In this document: positions 32,001 to 43,791 of the stretch, one piece after another
Position numbering within the stretch: the first letter of the stretch is position 1
Layout of the letters: every line of letters begins with the position of its first letter
Source of the DNA: Agrostemma githago
Lineage: Eukaryota; Streptophyta; Magnoliopsida; Caryophyllales; Caryophyllaceae
Direction of reading: 5' to 3'
Length of the DNA: 64,000 nt
Assembly: GCA_958450325.1 (NCBI GenBank)
Contig: OY288256.1
Location: 47,572,953 to 47,636,952 of the forward strand
Program-made: the position numbers and the translations under genes
The notes under the pieces: generated by a model
What the model saw: only the letters and a program-made list of their open reading frames with translations
What the model was told of the DNA's origin: nothing
The model's database searches: none

Positions 32001-35000
32001 ATGCGTCGAGTCCCGTTTAGTGTATACTCCGAGGGTAAAACTCGTGTGAGCGCCATGGAGAAAGGGACCCCTCCTGCTGGATCTGAGCCCACCGGGCCCA
32101 TAGCTGAACTAATCACCGTTGTTCGCAAGCTTGAAGAGCAGGTTCACTTGTCAACAAGCGACTCGATCCATACTGAAAATGCTCGTTCCTATTTGCCTCT
32201 GAATGACGAGCTACCTGCTAACCTCATCCTCATGGGAATACCGATGTTTGAGGGTACTGAAGACCCGGTCCATCACATCCGGGCTTTCAAAGAATTTATG
32301 GCCGTCAAGGGGGTGAAGTCCACCATGTTCAAACACCTGTTCGCGGCCTCTCTCGAGAGGCATCCCAAGGCCTGGTACTACATGTAATCCCCTAGAAAAT
32401 CTAACGCAATACAGTGGCGGAAACACTGTAGAGTTGGGATTAAAACACACTGACAAACTATATCTTATTAAAAGAAATGGTAAGTCAATGCAAAGGCCAC
32501 TTTTACAAAAGGGCTAAATAGAATATTCTCCAAACGGGTTATACAAATCAATAAATTACGTGAATATAGAAAGAGTAGGATCCACGCTACTCGCTAGCTC
32601 ACACCCAAAACCCAGCACCAAATACCTGTCATGTTATAAACATAACAGCCACGTCAGTGGGGAGTAACTCGGACGTTCTCCGAGCCATATTATATCATAT
32701 GGAAAAATAATAGTATTATTATATCAAAATATTTAAAAAGAGAAAACATTAAAATGATATAATAAAAATAAGTTTTCGGAGAAAATTTAAAACATTTGCC
32801 AACCTGCAAATCAAACCAATCGATAATAGTAATCATATAAAAAAAATGGCGTTATGGAAATTGGATCGGTGTGCACAAGGCTAGACTTTCACTAGGATAA
32901 TACTGGAAACTAGCTTCGAGAACTGTAGACTTAACTCATAACAGAATCCAGTCTCTAACTAGGCAACTCAACTATAACAGGACTGCGTGCAGAGAGGTCC
33001 TTGTTTAAGTAGTATACACCCCTCCTGGATACAAACCATATCCAGTTCAACCCGATGCGACTTATACGATGCGATATCTAAGTTTAAGGGCACAATGCAC
33101 ACTCTCCTGAACACAAACCATGCTCAGTTCAACAACCATGACACACCAGCCTTACAGTTGATGGCAAAAACGTACATCCCAGACTATATTACTCTAACCC
33201 CACACTTGTCTTTATTCCATAACTCCAAAACAAGCCATTATCGATGTTCAAAAATAAATATAATCGATATAAATAATATGATTATAAAAGGAGTAAACAT
33301 TTTATATAAAAGGGGAAACTTTCTATAAATATAAACTTACTAATTTTAGAAACTTACTTAAAAAAGAAATATTTTTATAAAAAATACGCAAGTGATTAAA
33401 ATTAGTGAAATGTATAAAAATAGCATTTCTAACGAAATTAACATTTTATTATTATCGTTGTTATCGTAACTTTAATATATCTTTCTAAATTCGTTACTCA
33501 AAATATAAATAAAACATAATAAGTCATTATATAGTATTTTATAAATAATTAGGAAATCGAGTTAAAACTACAAAATTTTAGAAAAGAGATGTTTTAAGGA
33601 AAAGGATATCAAAATTAATTGAGTCGACGAGTTTAATAAATTAAACGAGATTTTATAAAGCTTTTAAATTAGTTTTAGCAAATAGATTTTATCAATAAAT
33701 AATACTGATTTTACTAAAAATAATCAATCGTACACAAATGAGAAATTATTAGGGAAAATAGTCTCGACTAAAAATGTATTTAAAACAAACTCGACTACTT
33801 TCTTATTTATTAATATAATTCGTAAAACGAAATTAATTTATTGAATAAGTATACGAATTTCGATTAAAATTTAAAATACGATTTTGAGTTAAAATTATTA
33901 TAAATTAACAAATTATGACGAAAATATGAAATTGATATTATTTAGTTACTAGTGTCACGATAACCAACAAAATATTATAACGATCGTAAATAATTAAATT
34001 ACAAACGATTTATAAAACGATATCGAAAACTTGTAAAAATATTTATAAAGAACACGATTTTAAAGAATAATTTTATTAGCAAAATAATAAATAGCTAAAA
34101 TTAGAAAACCGAAGTTAAAATACTTACTACATACTACTACTCAATCATACGATATAAAATCGAGTAACGTCCTAAAGTTACCTTGAGACGATAACCGGAA
34201 CGAATCAGCAACGCCAACGTCCAACCAAAGAGCACCGAACAGATATTAGAAGAAATGGCAACTCCGTAGATAAAACGACAACAGATTGATGTCCCCTATC
34301 AGCAGCAGCAAACCGTATTTCTTTCTTGCACAAATCACGAAACAAAGCGAGTAACACGTAAGAGGAAAAGACAGCAGCACTAGCGAACTTCAGGCACGAG
34401 AATAAATGCAACATTGAGGATTAACGAACAGCAACAAGAAGAAGAAGGAGAAGACAGAAGACAAACAACAGCAACAGTAATCGACAAGAAGAAGAGATAA
34501 GGAATCGGGGCTTGATAAACAACCCACACATCAGCAACACGAGAAGAAGAAAAAAAAGAGGAGAAAGAAGGAGATTACCACCACCAAACAGGGACATGCA
34601 GAGGAAACATGGGGTCGAAGCAGCAGATGCGAAGAACAAGAAGAATAGAAGCAGGGGAAAACATAGGTCGAAGGAACAGAGGAACGGAACTCGTCTAAAA
34701 AGTGACGGCAGCAGCACGCAGGCAACAAAACGCAGGAAAAAAATTGGTGAAGATTGATAGTGGTGTACGGTGAAGGTGAAGAAGAGGATAGGAGTAACGA
34801 TGGAGAGAAAGAGAAAGGCAAAGAGTGTTGAACGTTGAATCAAGGAAAGGAAAAAGTAAGAGGAAGCGGTGGAACAAGGGGGAACGTATACAAACAAGTG
34901 GGGTGAACACATAAATGCAATGGGAAAATCAAGGATTAGGGGAAGAAAATAAAGTGGGTAAAACAGAAATACGGATTTATTAAACGAATCGGGTAGGAGA

Positions 35001-36295
35001 CGGATCCCATAACGAATAAGTTGACTGACCCACAAAAATCGAATTAAAAAGAAAATTAATAAATAATCGGACCGTCTAATAAAATTAGTAAAATAGATGG
35101 TGAAATAGAACTTCCCGATAAAAAAAATTAATCTTCGATAAAGTGAATTAAATTGATTTTCCGAAGAAAGGAAATAAATGTTTTGACGAAACATAAAATA
35201 AATGAACTTCGAGCCAAAATAGAAATTCGAGCTTAAATACAAATAAATAAAAAGAATTTAGAATTTAAATCGTCGAAATAGACTTTCGGTAAGAATTAAA
35301 TTAAATGTATAAAATGAATCAAAATAGAATTAAAATATGTTTCCGAGACAATTAGAATTTTAGGAGTTTGAAACGATTGAACGATAAATGCGTTTTATAA
35401 TAATTTTAAGAGTTACGAGTTAAATCGTAAAAAATACAAATACGAACAAAATTTTAGTTTAATTTTAATTTAAAAAAATCAGAGGTGTTACACTACAGGC
35501 TCGATTCCAAGAAATATAAAACTTGGGATGATGTGGCGACTGAATTTGCTCGGAATTACGCTGATAATACCGAGATCCAGACTACAATGCGTACTCTGGA
35601 AGTGATGGCCCAAGAGCCCAGAGAAGGGTTCACCAAATATCTCCAAAGATGGCGGGCTGAGAGTGTGAAGCTGGTTGATAAACCCAGCGAGAAAGTGCTA
35701 GTGGAGGCCTTTGTCAAGAACCTCCTCCCCTCCTACCGGGTCCATCTCCAGTACGCGGTCATCCCCAACTTTGCCACCCTAACTGAAATGGGTACAAGGA
35801 TCGAGGACGACTTACGGTTAGAGAACCTGACTAAGGCCTCTACCAAGGAATACCAAGGGGCTAGTGCATCTGTGAGCAAGCCCACACCTGCAGCTGCAAT
35901 TTGCAGTATCTTCGATGAGGTTAATTTGCTGGATCCCTCATCCAAAAAGAATACTCCAAATCGGGTATTCACGGATATAGGGACTACCTATACCTACGCC
36001 TTACAAAGGCTATCTTCAAAGGGCCTAATCCAACCGATAGGCCCAATGCCAGAAGTTGCAGTGGAAAAGAGATCCAAAAGTTACAATGCCAAGCCTACTG
36101 CCAGTATCATCGAGGTAACGGGCATGATACGGAGAAGTGCTGGAAACTGAAGCATCTGATCCAAGATCTAATTGAGAGCGGGAAAATACCGTTGCCCGGA
36201 GACAAGCCGAGCAACAATGAAAACTCGTTCAGTGCCCATGCTATATTCACCGGAGAGGTAATCGACTGCTAACACCTCATTTCCCCCCTTATCCC
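32001..36295 (+). pseudogene. T2 gag, split by solo LTR S2
   Basis: First part 32001-32382, second from 35498. The capsid-type retrotransposon gag domain spans the break (FEGTEDPVHHIRAFKEFM before; WDDVATEFARNYA and FTKYLQRWRAE after). Insertion of S2 with a 5-bp duplication splits it at codons for tyrosine; the frame is kept on both sides. A 1-base deletion near 36090, relative to T3, shifts frame just before the zinc knuckle (C-x2-H.. HDTEKC). A stop near 36270 (C-TAA where T3 has TCT) and another near 36385 follow. An alternative start is the ATG at 32055. In this lineage gag and pol appear to share one frame. Confidence 0.8.
32383..35492 (-). mobile_element. Solo LTR S2, inverted copy of the S1 family
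   Basis: 3110 bp, TGTAATCCCCTAG to GAGGTGTTACA, with a perfect 5-bp duplication CTACA (32378-32382 and 35493-35497). Both ends and many internal blocks match S1 reverse-complemented. No internal region. It lies inside the T2 gag coding sequence, so it is younger than T2. The long minus-strand frames at 34421-35242 are pyrimidine-rich noise. Confidence 0.85.
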
Positions 36296-36401
36296 ACAAA
36301 TTAACGGGATATGGTTCGATGATGAGGAGGATGTGTACTTAGCAAAAGGGGAAGTTGTCCCCATCACAAGTGAAGAGGTTCGATGAGCTAAGACCAAGGC
36401 C

Positions 36402-38030
36402 TTAGCCACCAACCACCTCGCCACCGCCAGGCGCTCTACTCCAACAACCGTCACTGAACCTGCCAGGACGGAATCCACTCTTGAGGAACCAAGCAATAAC
36501 ACGGCCTTGGTCCAACAACTGAAGAGGGTTCGAGCTGATTTAACTATATGGCAGTTACTAGTTAGCTCACAAGAACATCGAAAGGCACAGACTAAGGCTC
36601 TCGATCAAATCAAGGTCGACTCACAGGTTACCCCCGCTGAAATGGTAGCCACTATCATGCCCTATCTCAAGGGCAAATCCAAAGAAGAAGGCCCACTCAT
36701 AACCTTCTCTGAGTCCGATCTTCCACCATTTGGGGCCGCCCATAACTTGGCCCTATACATCACGGTCATTTGCCGAGGGAAGTACCTCCCGATGACCCTA
36801 ATCGATGATGGATCTGCCGTGAATGTCCTACCTCTAAGGACCGCAAAAGCCCTTGGCATCACCGAGGCCGACTACCTCCCGACGGCATAAACTATCCAGG
36901 CTTTCGACGGAAGCCCAAAACCGATTGCCGAGGTCGTTAAGCTAACAATAATAACGGGCCCAATTGAAAAAGAATTGGAGTTTCAGGTGATTGATGTCAC
37001 CTCGTCCTTCAACTTACTGCTCGGGAGGCCTTGGATCCATGCAGTCAAGGCCGTGTCTTCTACCCTTCATAGGAAGGTCAAAATGCCTCTTCAAGACGGT
37101 GTCATCACACTAGAGGCAACCCCAATGACCGTGGCTAGCTGCAACGCCACAGGTCGGGGCGAACCACGGGGATTCGACTTCGTGGGAATGATTGAGGAGG
37201 AATATCTCTTCAGGCCCTACTTCACTACTAGCATCAACACGATGCTACAAAACTTGGGCCACTTACCAGGGGCCACTTCAAGGCCACACCTCCCGGCTGG
37301 GAAGGTTATCGAGGTCCTAAACAACGAAGGGTCTCGATTCGGTTTGTGGTACACTATGGCCCCGGAAAATGTGGACCGGGCAAATGTAATTAAGTTTGTC
37401 ACTCCAGTATTTGGGGCAATCCAATTGGGCCTTTACCAACCCACTATCACATATCCCGAGACCAAAATGGCTCGGGAATGCAATTTCACCCCTGATGACA
37501 TATTTGCCCTTGTCCAAACGAAATCCAAAGAGGGCGCTGACCATTCTGAGCCCATGCTGGGGCTTCTATTCGGGGAAGACAAGGCCATCCCCGCTCCTAA
37601 AGATGACCTGGTCAACCTGATCCTCCGCAGCAACCGGTTCGATCCAACGGAGCTGATCTCCGAAGTTGGTACGGACATCGGAAAGAGGGCCTGGAGGAAG
37701 ACCATCAAATGGACCGACAGCCAGGGTCGGGTCTACAAGCTAACCACCGGCGAGGGAGAAATGCCGGATACCGAGTCTGAGTCGGAGTCTGAGTCGGAGT
37801 CAGAGTCCGAGTCTAGGGGGTGTGGTTCTAGAGTCCGGTCTGTAACCCCTACCACTTTAGCCACCTCCATTGGAGTCTCGGGGCCTGTCCCGAGAGCACT
37901 CCATATCCCGCCTCTGACCAACGATCAGATTGCCGCTCTCTTCAAGCTGTTCTCAAAATTTACTATTTATAATAATAACGAAAACCGTTCTGCTTACGAC
38001 TTATCTTATTTTCAAAATTCTTTCAAATTC
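36402..38030 (+). pseudogene. T2 protease and linker to RT
   Basis: Aspartic protease of Tat type: ITVICRGKYLPMTLIDDGSA..NVLPL with active-site D-D-G (36799-36831) and the second conserved block FNLLLGRPWI (about 37010-37040). A TAA at 36888 breaks it. After the protease a linker of about 300 codons carries an (E-S)n acidic repeat coded by GAGTC units (about 37770-37815) and leads to RT. T3 has an intact version of the same stretch. Confidence 0.75.
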
Positions 38031-39672
38031 AAAAATTTTATATGCAATGACATTTCAAAAGCCAACGAACAGGTACCTCTGCCTCCGCATCTGATCGAGC
38101 AACTCGAGCAAAGGGAATCCCGAGACCCGGTAATTGAAGAAACCGAGTCCATTAACGTGGGAACCACTTTAGAGCCCCAGATGCTTAAGTTGGGCCTATC
38201 CTTAGATCCCGAGGAGAGAAAACAATACACAGACCTCCAAGAGTTCAAAGACGTCTTAGCATGGTCCTACAAAGACATGCCAGGAATAGATCGGGAAATA
38301 GCTGAACACTGTATACCCATCAAAGATGGATGTAAGACGGTTAAACAGAAGCTCCGAAGGATGAAGCCCGAATGGTCTCTCAAGGTCAAAGAAGAAGTAG
38401 ACAAACAATTCAAAGCAGGCTTTATACAAGTGTCTGAATATCCAGACTGGGTCGCAAACATCGTGCCAGTACCCAAGAAGGACGGCAAGGTGCGGGTATG
38501 TGTGGACTTCCGGGACCTCAATAAGGCTAGCCCAAAAGACGACTTCCCATTGCCACACATCGATATACTGGTGGATAACACGGCTGATCATGCCCTTCTA
38601 TCATTCATGGACGGGTATGCCGACTACAATAAATTAAAATGGCAGAAGAAGACATGAGTAAGACCACATTCATTACACCATGGGATACTTATTGTTATAC
38701 CGTTATGCCATTTGGGCTTATCAACGCCGGGGCAACTTATCAACGGACCGCCACTACATTATTACATGATATGATGCACAAAGAAGTGGAGGTCTACGTG
38801 GACGACATGATCGTCAAGTCCAAAGATCGAAATGGGCACATCACGGCCCTAAGAAAGTTCTTCACCAGGCTGCGCAAATACAGTACAATATGAGACTGAA
38901 CCCTCAGAAATGCAGTTTCGGGGTAACGTCGGGCAAATTACTGGGCCATATCGTTAGCCAACGCGGCATCGAGGTCAACCCAGCTAAAATCAAGGCCATC
39001 ACCGAGATGCAGCCACCCAAAACCGAAAAAGAAATAAGGGGGTTCCTCGGGAAATTCCAATACATCAGCCGGTTCATTTCAAAGTTAACCATGGTATGCG
39101 AGCCCATTTTCAAGAAACTGAAGATAGGAGAACGTGTACTGTGGGACGATAAATGTCAAAGGGCTTTTGATAAAATCAAGGAGATTCTGTCTGCTCCGCC
39201 GATATTAATGCCACCTCAACCCGGTCTGCCTTTGTCGTTATACCTAACAATGACCGAGACAGCCATGGGGGCTATGCTGGCCCAGACAGTCAGTTCAGAA
39301 GAACGGGCTATTTACTACATCAGTAAGAAGTTCCTAGAATACGAGTGCAGGTACAGAATGCTCGAAAAGACGTGCCTAGCTCTGGTTTGGGCCACTAAAA
39401 AGCTCTGACACTACATGCTTAGCCACGAAGTACATGTTTTACCCAAAATGGATCCTATCAAGTACTTGTTCGAGAAGCCCATCCTTAACGACCGGATGTC
39501 CAGATGGACTTTGATGCTCACAGAGTTTGATCTCAAATTTGTACCATTAAAAGCCATCAAAAGTTGGGTAGTGGCAGAATTCCTTGCCGATAGTCTGATA
39601 TCTGAAGAGGGACACACTGATACTTGGGCCTTTCCTGATGAAGACATATTCCATAACGACACCGAAACATAG
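38031..39672 (+). pseudogene. T2 reverse transcriptase + RNase H
   Basis: RT motifs in order: VPVPKKDGKVRVCVDFRDLN, PLPHIDILVDN, SFMDGY, then VMPFGLINAGATYQR and the catalytic YVDD at 38804-38815, followed by GKLLGHIVSQRGIEVNP. RNase H follows (LTMTETAMGAMLAQ, AIYYISKKFLEYE..MLEKTCLALVWA). Frameshifts near 38630 and 38885, TGA at 39406 (C-to-T at an expected CGA) and TAG at 39670. Inactive; lineage Tat by the downstream second RNase H. Confidence 0.85.
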
Positions 39673-39675
39673 GAT

Positions 39676-40190
39676 TTGTATTTTGATGGGGCGTCCAACT
39701 TCCGAGGATTTGGGGTCGGAATTCTGTTAATCTCACCACAAGGGGAGCACACCCCGTTATCCATCAAATTGGACTTTGACGTGACTAATAACGCAGCCGA
39801 ATATGAAGCATGCATTCACGAGTTGCAAGCCGCCGCTGATTTAGGGGTAACGAATCTCCGGGTCCATGGTGACTCATCGCTGGTCATCAATCAAGCGTTC
39901 TAAAAATGGAAAACTCGGAATGCCAATCTCGTGGCTTACCAAGCACGAGTAAGGGTTCTAGAGAAACAATTCCAGAAGGTGGAATATATCTATCTACCCC
40001 GGGAAGAAAATCAGTTTGCAGACGCACTTTCCAAATTAGCATCCCTGCTAAATATCCCGGAGCATCTAACTAGCACGCCAATCTACGTTGAAAGACGGTC
40101 CGAGCCGGCTTATATCCACGTCATCCAGGATATCGAGATAACTGACCCAAAAACTTGGTATCAGGCTGTCCTAACATACTTGACAACATA
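39676..40190 (+). pseudogene. T2 second (archaeal-type) RNase H
   Basis: LYFDGASNFRGFGVGILLIS, NNAAEYEACIHELQAAADLG and VHGDSSLVINQ form a second RNase H domain between RNase H and integrase. This is the hallmark of the Tat lineage (Ogre, Retand, Tat). A TAA at 39901 and the stop at 40189-40191 break it. Followed by YLPREENQFADALSKLASLL, matching T1. Confidence 0.8.
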
Positions 40191-40191
40191 A

Positions 40192-41411
40192 GAGTATCCC
40201 CCGGGAACTGAGAACCGGGCCAAAAAGGCCTTGCGAAGATTGGCGACCCAATTTGTTCGTACAGACGACGGGCAATTATACAAAAAGACAGCACAGAGGG
40301 CTCTTCTTCTATGTGTTCACAAAGTACAAGCCGAGAAGGTTATGGCAGAGGTACATGATGGTGAAAATGGACCACATATGAATGCCCATATGTTAGACCG
40401 GAAAATCATGAGGCTCGGATATTATTGGAACACCATGGAAACGGACTGTCAGTTATATGTCAAACACTGCCATAACTGTCAGATCTTTGCCAATGTACAA
40501 CATATGCCGTCATCTCTGCTATACACCATGACATCCCAGTGGCCATTTTCGACATGGGGGATTGATATAATTGGCAAGGTGCACCCTTCCGGGACGGGGG
40601 GCCACTGTTTCATTTTGGTAGCTATCGACTATTTCACCAAATGGGTCGAAGCCGAGTTATATCGCATCTTGAACGCCAAGCATGTGGCCAAATTTATCCA
40701 GAATAAGATCATATGCCGATACGGGACCCCGGCCCACACGAGTTGATCAATGATCACGGGACCCACTTTCAAGCTGAAACCGCTGCGTTGCTAGCAAAAT
40801 ACAAAATTCAGAGGCATACATCATCACCCTACCGTCCCTAAACAAATGGAGCGGTAGAGGCGGCAAATAAAACAATTGTCACCATACTTAAAAAGATGGT
40901 TGAGAATTACCGGGATTGGCCCGACAAAATACCTTTTGCTCTCTGCGGGTATCGGAAGTCAATTCGCACCGCAACCGGAGCAACTCCATATTATTTCAAA
41001 TATGGAATGGAGGCGGTCCAACCGGCTGAGCTAGAAGTGCCATCCCTCAGGATTTTACTCGAGAGCCAAGTGCCGGAAGGAGATTGGGTACAAGCCCGAT
41101 ATGATTCGCTTGTCCTTTCAGACGAACGGCGGTCCCGGGCCCTCAATAATATCCAGATATATCAAAAGTGGATCCAACGGGCTTTCAACAAAAGAGTTAG
41201 GCCCAGAAACATCAAAGAAGGGGATCTAGTCTTAAAATCGGTTCGTGCTTTACTACCAGTTGACCCAAGAGGAATATTCAAACCCAATTAGGCTGGGCCG
41301 TACATAGTAAAGAAAGTCCTATCAGGAGGAGCAGTGATGCTGACAGACCTGGACGGGAACGACTACGTCAACCCGACCAACTTGGACCAGTTGAAGCGCT
41401 ACTATCTATAA
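40192..41411 (+). pseudogene. T2 integrase
   Basis: Zinc finger part (HMNAHMLDRKIMRLGYYW then CQLYVKHCHNCQ), DDE core (STWGIDIIGK, LVAIDYFTKWVEAE, then NDHG and NGAVEAANKTI), C-terminal part NIKEGDLVLKSVRALLPV and DQLKRYYL with final stop at 41409-41411. A frameshift near 40740 and TAG at 41289 (Trp codon expected) disable it. Confidence 0.85.
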
Positions 41412-41868
41412 ACCTTATCTCAATGTCATTTGCAAAATTTTATAAAAATTTGTCTTTTTATAAATTTTCAAAAATTATATACAAGTCAATAAGTTAGGAT
41501 CATTTATCCTACTGTCGCACATATCGAACTAATAGTCTTGGTGTATTTCGAAAAATTGCAGAAATCTATGTTTGAACTACGTTTGGTTTGATTCCGCTAA
41601 ATGTGGATACGTAGGCAACCCCTCAAAAGGGTACAACCACTGCAATAACGAAAAGACGGAAACGATATTCACTAATATGTCTTTTATTAAAGTCTCGATA
41701 AACTCGGGAATTAAAAAAAAAAAACGCCGAAAACGGCAAACACACAAAATCACACCGCAAAAATAATAATAATATTTAAATAATAAAATTAAGGAGACTA
41801 ATATTCGTGCATCTTGCCTTTCCCTTTGTCCTTTGGGTCGCGTGGAGCCCGAGGTCGCCAGAGCGGGG
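41412..41868 (+). other. T2 3' region (left part)
   Basis: Noncoding on +. Contains GTGGATACGTAGGCAACCC near 41603, as in T1, and no tandem repeat. The C-terminal codons and stop (41798-41800) of a short antisense ORF lie at its end. Continues at 57410 beyond element A. Confidence 0.6.
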
Positions 41869-41873
41869 ACGAG
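41869..41873 (+). repeat. Target site duplication of element A (left)
   Basis: ACGAG before the LTR start at 41874, repeated at 57410-57414 after the far LTR end. Confidence 0.9.
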
Positions 41874-43510
41874 TGATAAGTGTAGTTTGTAGTGCCTATT
41901 TTGTAAAGTTTTGGTCCCATTTTCCTTGTGGAATCGCTCCTTGGGAGTTTATGGGCTACTTATGCTTCCTTTAGCTCGTTTCAGGTTCCCGAGACTGTTC
42001 ATGAAGAGTTGGAGCGATTCCGACTCAATACATACACTTTTTGGAGCCAACGAAGCTAAGGAACGATCACTCGATGCCTTGGAGTCGACCCCGAGACCTT
42101 GGGACCCAATCCCGAGCTTCCGAGACCCGATCCCGAGTCCCGAGAATCGATGGGAAGCCCATGAGAACCAAGGAGGGACCAAAAAGTTCATATTGGAGGC
42201 CTACAAGACTCATCCTCAACGGGTATGGCCTCATCCCGTCCGGGATGAAGGAGCAATTGAAGGATCTACTGTCTGTGGCTCATCCCGACCGGGAGCAGCT
42301 CTTCCCGGCCGGGACCGACCCCATCCCGACCGGGACCACCCCGTCTCGGCCGGGACGGGCCTGCTGCAGCTCCGCCTTGTTTTCTTTCTTCTCCTTTCCA
42401 CTTGTAACCCTATATATACTCTTCCCTTGTTTTGTTAAGCTGATGTTAGACATTTCTCCTAAAACCCTAGACTACTTTAGGTTAGATTAGATTAGATTAG
42501 TGTAGATTAGTCGGTAATTAGTTGTTAATCTTAGTTTAGTCTTGTATTAAGGGAATTCTTCAAGATCCATTCAAGCTTGCCTTGGGTGTTTGTTTTGGGT
42601 TCTTCTCATTAATGCAAGTTTCAATCTTTCTTCTTCACTAGTTTGGTACAATCTTCTCTTCGTTTTTAATCTTTATCTTGTTTGTTCATCCAAGTTTGCA
42701 TCTTTGTTCATTATATTGTTCTTAGTTCATTGTTATTACTAGTTTGTTTATGTATGTTTTGATGTTTGTGTTGATTCTTCTTGTTCTTGTGGTTTCTTGT
42801 ATTAGATATGTGTGAGTAGATTCTTGCTAGGGTTAGTAGTGTGATTAGGGTGTTTATTGGATGATTAAGGGATTGTTGGAGATGTTGGTGGAAGATTTGG
42901 GTTTCCTCTTGGTTTGATGCATATCACATGTTTGTTGAAATGCTTGAATGACTAGTATGTGCATATGCTTGTTTTCCTTGCTTTTCTCTTGTGGGTGATA
43001 GTTTGTTCGTGGGTTTGGTTCCCACACTACGTAGCGAGAGCCCGGTGAGGACGATCCCTAGGTCGGTCTACGTAGCGAGAGCCCGGATGCGACCTAGGCC
43101 ACTATAGCGCGCTAGTAACCCCGTTTGTCATGTGCGTCGCCTAGATGGGTTTTATGTGGAACCTCTAGGTCGGTCTACGTAGCGAGAGCCCGGACCTCAC
43201 CTAGATTACCCTACTACTCTTTTCACTCTAGTTCTTCCTCGATCATTCCATGGCCCCTTTGACCCCGACCAAATCTTAGCCCGTTTTCCTTGCTTGTTTT
43301 CTCCGTCTCTTTTGCCATAGTCTTAGCCTTTTCTCCCCTCTTGTCATTGTCTAGTTTAGATTAGCTCGTTGACTTAGTCTCGTATTTAGGCGACCTTAGT
43401 CTAGACGCCTCTTACCGTCCTCGTGGATTCGACCCGACTTACCCTAACTACCCACTTGGTCTAGCCGGTTATATTATTGACGGTGGGGACGTGACGAATC
43501 CCTCCCATCA
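41874..43510 (+). repeat. 5' LTR of A
   Basis: 1637 bp, TGATAAGTGTAG to CTCCCATCA, followed by the primer site. Palindrome array 42217-42356, TATA 42411-42419. The AGCGAGAGCCCG block occurs three times near 43030-43195. Confidence 0.9.
42217..42419 (+). promoter_or_regulatory. Palindrome array + TATA in A 5' LTR
   Basis: Dyads CATCCCGTCCGGGATG, ATCCCGACCGGGA, TTCCCGGCCGGGA and CTCGGCCGGGA end at 42356; TATATATAC begins at 42411, about 54 bp later. Confidence 0.65.
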
Positions 43511-43513
43511 ATT

Positions 43514-43531
43514 TGGCGCCGTTCCCGGGGA
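43514..43531 (+). other. Primer binding site of A
   Basis: TGGCGCCGTTCCCGGGGA, three bases after the LTR end. The same site in B reads TGGCGCCGTTGCCGGGGA. This is the usual Athila primer site, as I recall assigned to tRNA-Asp; the G-to-C change in A is a likely mutation. Confidence 0.8.
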
Positions 43532-43791
43532 CGGTGCTAGTTTAGACTTTGTTTTCCTAGTTAGTTGACTTTGTCTTTGTGTTTGTGTTTTTCCTTTTTT
43601 TCTTTTTTGTTCCTTTTTGCTTCTTGTGTGTGTGAGGTTTATTTCTCTCTTGTCTAGTGCCCAAAAAGCACTAGACTTCTCACGTTTGTTCTTAGTCTAC
43701 AGTTTATGCTTAGAGGTGGTGACTATCTTCTTCTTCCAACTTAGAGCCGCTTTAACGGACGGTTGCTAGTGTGAGAGGTTTCCAACCGGGT

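Noticed and set aside
34421..35242. 273-codon minus-strand frame that looks like a membrane protein
   Set aside because: It is the same pyrimidine-rich stretch of the solo LTR, in S2. The hydrophobic look comes from TTC/TTT/CTT codons.
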